Below, piece after piece: positions 17,927-25,861 of a stretch of DNA of 38,628 bases. How positions within the stretch are numbered: the first letter of the stretch is position 1; each line of letters begins with the position of its first letter. The position numbers and the translations under genes were made by a program. The notes under the pieces are model-generated. The model saw only the letters and a list, made by a program, of their open reading frames with translations, was not told the origin of the DNA and did not search any database. Source of the DNA: Paenalcaligenes sp035302345 (lineage in GTDB: Bacteria > Pseudomonadota > Gammaproteobacteria > Burkholderiales > Burkholderiaceae_B); assembly GCA_035302345.1 (NCBI GenBank), contig DATGSS010000038.1, forward strand, positions 1-38,628. The letters are read 5' to 3'.

Positions 17927-18101
17927 TGTGTTTTACTAATTCAAAAATATCGTTAATTTGCTTGGAATGTTCTTGGGTAATGCTAGCTATTTAACCCCAC
18001 TCAAAGCTAACAAAGTACTCCACTAGCGTTTTATCCTACAATGTTTTCATTTTTACGCTATGATTTTTATGTCTTGAAGGCGTAAAAAGTCGTCAAGCCG
18101 T

Positions 18102-18146
18102 GCGTGGCGCTGTGCCGCTATTGTAAGCGTAGCGGCCGTGCCACGC
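18102..18146 (+). promoter_or_regulatory. Strong two-part hairpin upstream of lplT
   Basis: GCGTGGC (18102-18108) pairs with GCCACGC (18140-18146), and GCCGCT (18114-18119) pairs with AGCGGC (18131-18136), leaving an internal loop of 5 and 3 bases and an 11-base apical loop. It ends 45 bases before the lplT TTG codon, where a 5' leader would be. No T-run follows on the plus strand, so it is not a standard terminator. The rest of the 17927-18191 gap must also hold the smc promoter; none is convincing by eye. Confidence 0.5.
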
Positions 18147-18191
18147 GGATGTCTGTGAGCTTTCTTTACCAAACTTTACTGAGCGTATACA

Positions 18192-19517
18192 TTGAATCGT
18201 GGCTTTTACCTAGTGATGGCAGCCCAGGCACTGTCCTCGGTCGCCGATAATGCGCTGCTAATTGCAGCCATCGCATTGATCGATGATTTGCATGGGCCTG
18301 ACTGGATGGTACCACTGATGAAGTGGTGGTTTGCCCTGGCTTATGTTGTATTAGCAGCTTTTGTGGGTGCTTTTGCTGACTCATTCCCAAAGGGTCGGGT
18401 CATGTTCAGCACCAACTCGGTAAAGATCGCTGGCTGTATTTTAATGTTTCTAGTCACCCTTTTGGCAGATTCTGCCGGGGGACAGCTGACTTGGATATTT
18501 GTCGCTTATACCTTGGTAGGCGTCGGTGCGGCCGCCTACTCACCCGCCAAATATGGCATCATCACCGAAATGCTCAAGCCCGAACTCTTGGTCAAAGGCA
18601 ACAGCTGGATCGAGGGGCTCACCGTATTATCAATTATTGTGGGTACTGTCTTAGGGGGCGTGCTGATTCATCCTGATGTATCGCATTTCCTGATGCACGA
18701 CCTAGGCCTATCTAGTATGGCTTATAACCGTGCCGAAGCCGCTATCTTAGTGATCGCCTTGGTGTATTTAGCAGCTGCACTCTTTAACCTTATGATCCCA
18801 AAGACAGGGATGATATACCCCCAACAAGAAACTCGCCCATTGGTCTTGCTTAGTACTTTTAAGCGTTACGTGGTGATCTTATGGAGCGATAAACTCGGTC
18901 AAATCTCCTTGGCCGTCACCACTTTGTTTTGGGGGGTCGGCGCGACGCTGCAGTTGATCGTTATTGAATGGGGGGCTCAACACCTGGGCTATAGACTGGA
19001 TCAATCATCCATTCTGATGGGGGTGACTGCCTTTGGAACCGTGATCGGTGCATCATTAGCCGGGCGCGTCCCCTTGCACCGGGCATTATCAGTTCTGCCT
19101 ATGGGCGTGTTGATGGGGCTGATGGTGCTCTTTATGTTGGTTGTCAAAAGCACTTGGGCGGTATACACCCTGCTGATTGTGATTGGAGCTTTGTCAGGTT
19201 ATTTTGTTGTGCCTATGAATGCCCTCTTGCAACACCGAGGTCATGTGCTGTTGTCGGCCGGCCACTCGATTGCTGTGCAAAACTTTAACGAACAATCCAA
19301 CATCTTATTGATGCTGGGCCTCTATAGCTTGATGCTCTGGCTAGATATTTCCATCTACGTCATTATTGTATTCTTTGGCTTGCTGGTGACCACATTAATG
19401 CTGTTCTTTATTTGGTGGAACCGCTACAACCATAAAATCAATCCCGAGCTGCCTCAACTAATCGGCCAAAAAGGCTACGGGACAGCATTGCACCAAGTGC
19501 ATCAAGAGCAAAATTAA
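18192..19517 (+). CDS. lplT: Lysophospholipid transporter LplT (MFS)
   Basis: A 441-residue MFS protein with about 12 helices, matching LplT, which flips lysophospholipids across the inner membrane for re-acylation. MNRGFYLVMAAQALSSVADNALLIAA is the conserved LplT opening, and VGVGAAAYSPAKYGIITEML and GNSWIEGLTV are further family stretches. The start must be the TTG at 18192, because an in-frame TGA lies at 18180 and the next starts (GTG 18213, ATG 18216) would remove the conserved N-terminus. TTG suggests modest translation. The usual partner, acyltransferase Aas, is not adjacent. Confidence 0.92.
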   Translation: MNRGFYLVMAAQALSSVADNALLIAAIALIDDLHGPDWMVPLMKWWFALAYVVLAAFVGAFADSFPKGRVMFSTNSVKIAGCILMFLVTLLADSAGGQLTWIFVAYTLVGVGAAAYSPAKYGIITEMLKPELLVKGNSWIEGLTVLSIIVGTVLGGVLIHPDVSHFLMHDLGLSSMAYNRAEAAILVIALVYLAAALFNLMIPKTGMIYPQQETRPLVLLSTFKRYVVILWSDKLGQISLAVTTLFWGVGATLQLIVIEWGAQHLGYRLDQSSILMGVTAFGTVIGASLAGRVPLHRALSVLPMGVLMGLMVLFMLVVKSTWAVYTLLIVIGALSGYFVVPMNALLQHRGHVLLSAGHSIAVQNFNEQSNILLMLGLYSLMLWLDISIYVIIVFFGLLVTTLMLFFIWWNRYNHKINPELPQLIGQKGYGTALHQVHQEQN

Positions 19518-19614
19518 CCCCAGAAAATTGAAATCAGGGCGTTTCTAAATAGACATTTCTACACGAGCATTAGTAAACAGGTATTTATAATACGAGCCTT
19601 TTAAAACAGCGGCA

Positions 19615-20835
19615 TTAATCAGCCTGTTCGGCCATGACCTGCTGCAATACCAGCAAATCATGCCAAGCCCGTGCCTTTTGCTGCGGTCGCAACAACAGTG
19701 TGGTAGGGTCAACTGTGACCACCACTGGCAATTCGCGTCCACTAGGAGCAGTCCACAACTGTAGTGTCCCGCGCAAGTCCTCTAGACGCGCTTCTGCCCC
19801 CCAGAGCATTTGTACCGCCTCAACGCCTAGCAGTAATAAACGCTTAGGCTGTACCCAGGACAGCTCTTGTAAGAAATTTTCCCTACAAGCAGTAATGCTC
19901 TCTGCACTGGCCTGAGGGTGATTAGAACGACATTTGAGTGCATAACTCAGATATACCTGCTGGCGTAAATTCAGGCCCACACTACGCAGCTGTGCAGCCA
20001 GCAAACGCCCCGCCGAAGCGCTCCATACGCGTCCTGCCCCCTCGTCTTGGCGTGTGGGCATGCCCCCCAGTACAAACCAATCTGGGGCATCTTGAACGCC
20101 CACCCCTGGCAACACTACCGCACGCTCGTCGCAACGGGCACAGGCTTGGCACGCCAGCAAATCTTGTCGCCATTGAGCAAACGAATCCTGTTGTTCTGTT
20201 CCCTGTGTCGAAGCAGATGTCGAAGCAGATGTCGAAGCAGGTGTCGCAGCGGATGGCGCCTGCACTGCGGGTGCAGCCGACTCATCAACCTTATCTGTCT
20301 GCACAGATGCAGCAATCGCCTCTGGATGCGCTTCTGTGTGCGCAGGGTCGGCAGTGCGCTGTGAATGCGTCTCTAGTTGCGACGCACCTAAAGATTTATG
20401 TGATTCGCTGTCCTTTTTTAATGCAGCAGCAGGGGACTGTGGGCGTTTACTTTCGCTTGGATGTTTACTTTCGCTTGAGTGCTTGCTTTCGCTTGAACTT
20501 TTACTTTCGTGTGAACGTTTGTGCTCGGATTGTTGCGGGCGCCCCATTGAACGCAGCATCTCTTCGAACATGGCCCGGCCCGCACCCTGCTGGCTCGGTT
20601 GCTGCTCAGTATCTAGCGCAATTGTGTTTGATTGTGCTGGGCTGGGCTGGGCTGTAGGTTGAGCCTGCTGATTGGCCTGGGAGTGAATCGATGAGGTCGG
20701 CTGCGTGCGCGACGTCGCAATATGTCCTGGGGCATAAGGGCGCAACAAAGCAGGAGCGACACCCATCTCTTGTAACCAGCGCAAACGCGCCAAGGGCAAA
20801 GTGATTCGTTCTTGTTGCTCGGTGTGCTCGGTCAC
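19615..20835 (-). CDS. Uracil-DNA glycosylase (family 4)-like protein with altered active-site motifs
   Basis: About 406 residues from the GTG at 20835, which has AGAGGG nearby; an upstream GTG at 20865 would add 10. The C-terminal part (from about residue 225) has the UDG family 4/5 fold cues: a CxxC pair (CQACARC), then KCRSNHP and ITACREN giving four iron-sulfur cysteines, and LLLLGVEAVQMLWG. The catalytic motifs differ: GGMPT (257-261) stands where GE(A/G)PG is expected, and VDPTTLLL (Asp376) where HPxxLL is expected. Residues about 105-220 are a low-complexity linker with SESK and STSA repeats. It follows tsaB-rimI by 51 bases. Glycosylase activity is doubtful; another DNA-related role is possible. 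Confidence 0.75.
   Translation of the reverse strand: MTEHTEQQERITLPLARLRWLQEMGVAPALLRPYAPGHIATSRTQPTSSIHSQANQQAQPTAQPSPAQSNTIALDTEQQPSQQGAGRAMFEEMLRSMGRPQQSEHKRSHESKSSSESKHSSESKHPSESKRPQSPAAALKKDSESHKSLGASQLETHSQRTADPAHTEAHPEAIAASVQTDKVDESAAPAVQAPSAATPASTSASTSASTQGTEQQDSFAQWRQDLLACQACARCDERAVVLPGVGVQDAPDWFVLGGMPTRQDEGAGRVWSASAGRLLAAQLRSVGLNLRQQVYLSYALKCRSNHPQASAESITACRENFLQELSWVQPKRLLLLGVEAVQMLWGAEARLEDLRGTLQLWTAPSGRELPVVVTVDPTTLLLRPQQKARAWHDLLVLQQVMAEQAD
20207..20254. repeat. Four tandem 12-bp units inside the UDG-like gene
   Basis: GTCGAAGCAGAT is repeated at 20207 and 20219, with variants at 20231 (one change) and 20243 (two changes). On the coding strand this encodes the STSA-type repeat of the linker. 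Units are multiples of three, so copy changes keep the frame. Confidence 0.85.
20446..20517. repeat. Four tandem 18-bp units inside the UDG-like gene
   Basis: Imperfect copies of TTTACTTTCGCTTGRRTG start at 20446, 20464, 20482 and 20500. On the coding (minus) strand they encode the SSESKH-like six-residue repeat in the linker. The period is a multiple of three and frame-preserving. Confidence 0.85.
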
Positions 20836-20886
20836 TGCAATCCCTCTTGTAGCTGTCAACAGCACAGCTGCGTTATTTAGCTAGCG

Positions 20887-22191
20887 TTAACTGTGCTGAG
20901 TTAATTTTTTAGTCAATAAATGAGCATCCTCGCGCGCACCTGTTGCCGATGGATAATAATCTGCGCGCACCCCCACCGACCCAAAACCAAATGCCTGATA
21001 CAACTGCTGCGCCGCCAGATTCGAAGCGCGCACCTCTAAGTGTAGCTGATCCACCCCTTGTTCACGGGCATGTTGTTGCCAAGTATTTAATAACCAAGTC
21101 GCATAACCTCGACGCTGATATTGTGGATGCGTGGCCATTAAGAGGAGCTCGGACTCATGCTCAATCTGATTAGCCATTAAAAACGCGTAAACCTCATCAC
21201 CGCGCGCCAGCACCCAGCCAAACTCGCCAGCCTGTAAACCCGAGTACCACTGCGCCTCGGACCACGTCCCTGCCCCGCTGCTCGATGCCAGGGCGGCCAC
21301 CTGAGGGACATGCACATCCTGCAAACGCTGTACCTGCAAAGGGTGCCAATCCGCGGCAGGGTTGCCCCCTAATCCTTGGGCGCGTTCGGAAATGGTAAAG
21401 GCAACCTTGTCGCGAATATACAAAGGGGCAGCCTGCTCGGGCGAGATCGTCTGCCCACGCTGCCAGCCCTGCCAGGCCAACTGTGCAATGGCTTGCACCT
21501 GCGGTGCACTATCGGCGCCCAAACTCAGGTTTGTAGCCGTTAATTTGATATCCATATCACGACATAGACGCAGGCCATTACCCACTACCTGCACGTTGGC
21601 TTGGGCCCCCCATTGACGGCGCTGTTCTTGTAGCCAAGCTGGAAAATGCTGCACCTCAATTAAAATAGGGGCGTAGACAACCTCCCACCCTAATAGATCG
21701 GCATGGGGTTTTTGCGGGTTAGCATCGATTTTTTGCGATTTCATGCCGACGCTCTGCGCGGCAGGGTCAAAATCGTCACCGTGAAACCGATACGCAGCTA
21801 CGTAAAGCTCATCCATGCGCGCATCCAGAATCACAACCTGGATCTCGTGCTCGGCACTGCGCTGGGCCTGGGCCACCGCCAATAAAGAAGGCACAGCCAC
21901 TACGGGCAGCTGCAATCCAAAAGCCATACCCTGCGCCACGCCACAGGCGACCCGTAGCCCAGTAAAACCACCAGGCCCTTGGCCAAAGGCGATAGCATCT
22001 AAATCCTGTTGTGTTAATTCTGCCTGGGCCAATACCTGATCGACCAGTGGCAACAGATGCTCAGCATGCTGACTGCTGCCATGAAACTCACGCTGTATAA
22101 AGGACTGATGCCCATCTTTATCGACCTGCAAAAGACCCACCCCCAATACCGGGGTAGATGACTCCAGAGCAAGAATATTGACAGCACCCAT
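20887..22191 (-). CDS. tsaB: TsaB-RimI fusion (tRNA t6A factor plus S18 N-acetyltransferase)
   Basis: A 434-residue fusion. Residues 1 to about 250 are TsaB: ILALESSTPVLGVGLL, SSQHAEHLLPLVDQVL and the hallmark FGQGPGGFTGLRVACGVAQGMAFG. TsaB scaffolds TsaD in making tRNA N6-threonylcarbamoyladenosine. Residues about 280-434 form a GNAT acetyltransferase of RimI type with THPQYQRRGYATWLL (acetyl-CoA loop) and LEVRASNLAAQQLYQAFGF; RimI acetylates the N-terminus of ribosomal protein S18. The two genes are often adjacent but separate; the frame here is continuous with no internal stop, so this is a true fusion or at least a single reading frame. The 240 bases upstream are shared with the divergent response regulator. 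Confidence 0.92.
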   Translation of the reverse strand: MGAVNILALESSTPVLGVGLLQVDKDGHQSFIQREFHGSSQHAEHLLPLVDQVLAQAELTQQDLDAIAFGQGPGGFTGLRVACGVAQGMAFGLQLPVVAVPSLLAVAQAQRSAEHEIQVVILDARMDELYVAAYRFHGDDFDPAAQSVGMKSQKIDANPQKPHADLLGWEVVYAPILIEVQHFPAWLQEQRRQWGAQANVQVVGNGLRLCRDMDIKLTATNLSLGADSAPQVQAIAQLAWQGWQRGQTISPEQAAPLYIRDKVAFTISERAQGLGGNPAADWHPLQVQRLQDVHVPQVAALASSSGAGTWSEAQWYSGLQAGEFGWVLARGDEVYAFLMANQIEHESELLLMATHPQYQRRGYATWLLNTWQQHAREQGVDQLHLEVRASNLAAQQLYQAFGFGSVGVRADYYPSATGAREDAHLLTKKLTQHS

Positions 22192-22228
22192 AGCTTTTTA
22201 AACCCATTAAAATTTGATTATCTACACT

Positions 22229-22257
22229 TTGCAGACCTACATTCCAGTCTGTATATT
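22229..22257 (+). promoter_or_regulatory. Candidate sigma-70 promoter for the response regulator gene
   Basis: TTGCAG (22229-22234) and TATATT (22252-22257) are separated by 17 bases. The -10 matches 5 of 6 and the -35 only 3 of 6. It points to the gene at 22432 and would give a leader of roughly 170 bases. Confidence 0.3.
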
Positions 22258-22404
22258 AACCCTAATTTCGTGCCGTTATAGCAGCGACAGGCGCACCATC
22301 GTTTCATTTGCGCCAACACACTAAATGTAACCAACTGTCTGATTTTGCACCAAGCACAGGGCAAAAGGAATCAGTTGTAAAACTTTACTACAGTGCTGGT
22401 CGTT

Positions 22405-22426
22405 CCACTTTTTGCTTGTTACATTT
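22405..22426 (+). promoter_or_regulatory. OmpR-box-like sequence just before the response regulator start
   Basis: ACTTTTTG followed after three bases by GTTACATTT resembles E. coli OmpR sites such as ompF F1 (ACTTTTGGTTACATATT core). The reverse complement AAATGTAAC occurs at 22323-22331. This suggests autoregulation of the pair. No Shine-Dalgarno is visible in front of the ATG at 22432. Confidence 0.3.
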
Positions 22427-22431
22427 AAATC

Positions 22432-23163
22432 ATGACTACACAAAACCACACTCCGCGAAAGATTCTTGTCGTCGATGATGACCCTCGGTTACGGGATCTG
22501 CTACGTCGCTATCTGAGCGAGCAGGGCTTTAATGTATTTGTCGCCGAAGACGGCAAAGAGATGACCAAACTCTGGCAACGCGAGCACTTTGATCTGCTCG
22601 TGCTGGATATTATGTTGCCTGGTGAAGATGGCCTATCCATCTGCCGACGCCTGCGTGGTGGCCATGATAACACTCCCATTATCATGCTCACAGCAAAGGC
22701 CGAAGAAATCGATCGCATCGTTGGTCTAGAGATGGGCGCTGACGATTATCTGGTCAAGCCCTTTAATCCACGTGAACTCTTGGCGCGCGTCAACGCTATT
22801 TTGCGTCGCCGCGGCAGCGATGAGCATCCCGGTGCGCCTAGCCAAGACAACGAATCGGTCGAGTTTGGTCCCTATACACTTAACCTCTCTACACGCACTT
22901 TGACCAAAAACGACGAGGTCATCCCCATCACGACGGGTGAATTCTCTGTCCTCAAGGTCTTTGCGCGTCACCCCAAAATCCCACTGTCTCGTGATAAGCT
23001 GATGGAATTAGCACGGGGTCGCGAATACGAGGCCTTTGACCGCAGTCTTGATGTGCAAATTTCCCGCTTGCGCAAGCTCATCGAGCCCAACCCATCCAAG
23101 CCGGTATTCATCCAGACTGTTTGGGGCCTGGGTTATGTGTTCGTACCCGATGGTGGTCACTAA
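22432..23163 (+). CDS. risA: OmpR-family response regulator (RisA-like)
   Basis: A 243-residue response regulator. The receiver domain (about 10-125) has the acidic pair DDD (15-17), phospho-acceptor Asp59 (LLVLDIMLPGEDG), Thr87 and Lys109 (YLVKPF). The C-terminal winged-helix DNA-binding domain (about 145-240) shows GPYTLNLSTRTLTKNDEVIPITTGEFSVLKVF, RDKLMELARGREYEAFDRSLDVQISRLRKLIE and TVWGLGYVFVP, very like OmpR. In Bordetella the corresponding protein is RisA, involved in osmolarity and virulence control. It is followed 15 bases later by its kinase gene. ompR would be an equally acceptable name. Confidence 0.93.
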   Translation: MTTQNHTPRKILVVDDDPRLRDLLRRYLSEQGFNVFVAEDGKEMTKLWQREHFDLLVLDIMLPGEDGLSICRRLRGGHDNTPIIMLTAKAEEIDRIVGLEMGADDYLVKPFNPRELLARVNAILRRRGSDEHPGAPSQDNESVEFGPYTLNLSTRTLTKNDEVIPITTGEFSVLKVFARHPKIPLSRDKLMELARGREYEAFDRSLDVQISRLRKLIEPNPSKPVFIQTVWGLGYVFVPDGGH

Positions 23164-23178
23164 CACACTTAGCGCTTC

Positions 23179-24591
23179 ATGACAGAACACCGTGGCTCAG
23201 TAGAATCTACCCAGCAGCCTCCAAAAAAGGACTCAAAAACCAAAGACAGGCCGATCAAGCTCGGCCTGTTTTCGCGTTCTTTTTTGTTATTGGCCATGCT
23301 GATGTTGGTCAGTCTGGGCGCTTGGCTGCAGGTGTTTTTCAGTATGGAAGAAGGGCCGCGGGCGCACCAAATGGCCTTACGCGTGACCTCAGCCGTGAGC
23401 ATTACCAAATCAGCCATCCAATACGCTCCTGATGAAAGCCGTCCCGAGCTTTTATTAGACCTGGCCACCAAAGAAGGGCTACGCGTCCAACCCAGGGCCG
23501 TTAGTGATGTCCTCGAGCCCCTGCCCCGCACTGATTATTGGCAACACGTCGCCAGTGAAATTCGTCAAAACCTGGGCAGCAACACTCTAGTCATGTGGTC
23601 GGTCAATGACCTGCCCGGTATCTGGGTATCATTTGAGCTGGGGACAGAAAAATTCTGGATCGTCTTTAACCGCGAGGAACTAAGCCTGACCACCGGGCCA
23701 GAATGGCTAGGATGGGCCTTTACCGCATTAGTATTAGCACTGGTAGGTGCAGCTGTGAGTGTGCGTTTTGTTAACCGCCCCCTAGCGCAGCTGGCTCAGG
23801 TCGCCCAAGAGCTATCCCGCGGCGAAACACCTATGACCCTACCCGAACGCGGACCCGCCGAGATTCGCGATATGAATATCGCCTTCAATCGCATGGTCCG
23901 TGATATCCAGCAGGCAGAGGCCGATCGGGAGATCATGCTGGCAGGGATTTCACATGATTTGCGCACCCCATTAGCCCGCATGCGTCTAGAAATTGAAATG
24001 AGTCAAATGACGGACGAAGCACGCCAAGCCATCGACGAGGATTTGGCCCAAATTAATCACAGTATTGAACAACTGATGGAATATGCCCGTCCAGCGGGCA
24101 GTGCCCCGGACGAAGGGATAGACATCACCCAGGTGGTAGAAGAAATCTACGAACGCGAGCGCCCCCATACCGAGACACTGGGCGGCACACTTAGTGCTCA
24201 GATACAGAATAATTTATGGGCCAAAATCGCTGCCCATGACCTCAAGCGGATCGTGATTAACTTGATTGAAAATGCGCGCCGATACGGCCGTAGCCCCAGT
24301 GATAATCATGCCTATATACATCTGCATGCATATCAGAGTAGTCAACAAGTCATCATCGAGGTCAAAGACGAGGGCAGCGGCATTGCCGAACATGAAATAC
24401 AGCGCCTGCTACGACCTTTTTCCCGAGGGGAATCTGCCCGCACGGGCGTGAGCGGCGCGGGCCTGGGGTTAGCCATTGTTGAACGCCTACTACGCCAAGT
24501 AGGCGGTGATCTCAAATTAAATTCGGCCCCTAACGAGGGGCTACAAGCGCAGATCATCCTGCCACGTGCGCGCAACCCTAAAAAAGCTTAG
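23179..24591 (+). CDS. risS: EnvZ-family sensor histidine kinase (RisS-like)
   Basis: A 470-residue membrane kinase, partner of the upstream OmpR-type regulator. TM1 is about residues 33-54, a periplasmic segment follows (55-173), TM2 is about 175-195, then a HAMP domain, the dimerisation/phosphoacceptor helix with His259 (AGISHDLRTPLARMRLEIEMSQM) and the ATPase with IVINLIENARRYG (N box), VKDEGSGI (G1) and GAGLGLAIVERL (G2). All catalytic boxes are intact, unlike the interrupted risS reported in B. pertussis. Its stop overlaps the stop of the convergent ispF by 4 bases. Confidence 0.93.
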   Translation: MTEHRGSVESTQQPPKKDSKTKDRPIKLGLFSRSFLLLAMLMLVSLGAWLQVFFSMEEGPRAHQMALRVTSAVSITKSAIQYAPDESRPELLLDLATKEGLRVQPRAVSDVLEPLPRTDYWQHVASEIRQNLGSNTLVMWSVNDLPGIWVSFELGTEKFWIVFNREELSLTTGPEWLGWAFTALVLALVGAAVSVRFVNRPLAQLAQVAQELSRGETPMTLPERGPAEIRDMNIAFNRMVRDIQQAEADREIMLAGISHDLRTPLARMRLEIEMSQMTDEARQAIDEDLAQINHSIEQLMEYARPAGSAPDEGIDITQVVEEIYERERPHTETLGGTLSAQIQNNLWAKIAAHDLKRIVINLIENARRYGRSPSDNHAYIHLHAYQSSQQVIIEVKDEGSGIAEHEIQRLLRPFSRGESARTGVSGAGLGLAIVERLLRQVGGDLKLNSAPNEGLQAQIILPRARNPKKA

Positions 24592-25070
24592 CGCTGCAAT
24601 AACGCCACTACCTGAGCAGCGATCCCTTCTTTGCGGCCAATATGACCCAACCCTTCGTTGGTTTTTGCTTTGATGTTAATACGCTCTGCGGGCATATTTA
24701 AATCAGCCGCAATATTATCGCGCATAAAAGGCGTATGCGGCGCCATTTTGGGCGCCTGTGCTTGGAGAGTGGCATCGATATTTACCACCTGCCAGCCTGC
24801 GGCTTGGACACGCTCGTAGGCTGCCCGCAGCAGCACCCGACTGTCTGCATTTTCATACTGGGCGTCTGTGTCTGGAAATAACTGTCCAATATCACCCAAC
24901 CCAGCTGCCCCTAATAATGCATCGGTCACTGCATGCAATAACACATCCGCATCCGAATGCCCTAATAAACCATGGCTGTGCTCGATCGTGACCCCCCCGA
25001 TAATCAAAGGGCGATCAACGACCAATACATGTACATCAAAACCCTGTCCGACACGAAATTCAGTTGCCAT
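24588..25070 (-). CDS. ispF: 2-C-methyl-D-erythritol 2,4-cyclodiphosphate synthase IspF
   Basis: A 160-residue trimeric enzyme of the MEP isoprenoid pathway, converting CDP-methylerythritol phosphate to the cyclodiphosphate. Metal-binding residues are visible: Asp12 and His14 in VGQGFDVH and His46 in GHSDADVLLHAVTDAL. The downstream KAKTNEGLGHIGRKEGIAA is the conserved nucleotide/hydrophobic-pocket region. I take the ATG at 25070, two bases after the ispD stop; a GTG at 25082 would overlap ispD and add four residues not typical of the family. It forms a two-gene unit with ispD. Confidence 0.95.
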   Translation of the reverse strand: MATEFRVGQGFDVHVLVVDRPLIIGGVTIEHSHGLLGHSDADVLLHAVTDALLGAAGLGDIGQLFPDTDAQYENADSRVLLRAAYERVQAAGWQVVNIDATLQAQAPKMAPHTPFMRDNIAADLNMPAERINIKAKTNEGLGHIGRKEGIAAQVVALLQR

Positions 25071-25072
25071 TG

Positions 25073-25801
25073 TTATAACCACTGCTCCATCAATTGAAAA
25101 TCACCTGGCCAGGTCACCTTGAAGTTTTTAACCGAACCCTCGATCAATAGTGGCTGATCGCCCATACGCTCCATAGCTGAGGCCTCATCGGTTACCTCGA
25201 CTTGAGCCTCATGCGCATCGTCCAAAGCACGCATCAAGGCGCGGCCATTAAACATTTGTGGGGTTTGCGCGATCCACAGCCCATCACGATTAATGGTCTG
25301 CCCGACCCGTGCTGGCGAATCTGCCGTCGCTGTGCTGTGCTCAGTCTGGCGTTTTAAGGTATCAGGAACCGGAATGGCCAATAATCCCCCCTGCCCGGTG
25401 CGCAAACAGGTATCAATCAAGCGTTGCAATGCATCAAAGGGCAGCCCAGGCCGGGCCGCATCATGCACCAGCACCCAGGTGTCTTCATCAGGTTGTAAGT
25501 CATGGAGCGCATTGCGTACCGTGTCAGCCCGTGTGGGCCCTCCACAGTGACGCCAAACTGTTTTTTTAAGTCCCTGCAAAGCACGTTCGGCCCAGGTGTC
25601 TTCGGGACGTACAATCGCCCGCACCTGCTCGATGCGAGGCTCGTCAACCAGACACTGCACCGAACACCGCAACATGGGTAACCCGCGCAGTAGCTCGTAC
25701 TGCTTGGGCAAATCAGGTTTTAATAACGCCGCAGAACCGCTACGGCGGGCACGGGCACCTATGCCGCCTGCCGGCACAATGGCAATGACTTTTTCGGACA
25801 T
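25073..25801 (-). CDS. ispD: 2-C-methyl-D-erythritol 4-phosphate cytidylyltransferase IspD
   Basis: A 242-residue MEP-pathway enzyme that makes CDP-methylerythritol. The nucleotide-binding opening is AIVPAGGIGARARRS, then PKQY after an extra stretch of about eight residues (GSAALLKPDL) not found in E. coli IspD. VLVHDAARP and AIPVPDTLK, and the C-terminal TDEASAMERMG, complete the family pattern. It lies directly upstream of ispF, and 60 bases after it, upstream on the chromosome, sits the tail of the second liv operon on the same strand. Confidence 0.95.
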   Translation of the reverse strand: MSEKVIAIVPAGGIGARARRSGSAALLKPDLPKQYELLRGLPMLRCSVQCLVDEPRIEQVRAIVRPEDTWAERALQGLKKTVWRHCGGPTRADTVRNALHDLQPDEDTWVLVHDAARPGLPFDALQRLIDTCLRTGQGGLLAIPVPDTLKRQTEHSTATADSPARVGQTINRDGLWIAQTPQMFNGRALMRALDDAHEAQVEVTDEASAMERMGDQPLLIEGSVKNFKVTWPGDFQLMEQWL

Positions 25802-25861
25802 GATTCTAGACCTTTAATCAGTAACTCGTGCATTGTATTCCATTTGCACCTCGGGCTAATG

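Noticed and set aside
19938..20657. A 239-codon plus-strand open frame opposite the UDG-like gene
   Set aside because: It reads the complement of the repeat linker; repetitive DNA avoids stops in several frames. No ribosome-binding site or family resemblance.
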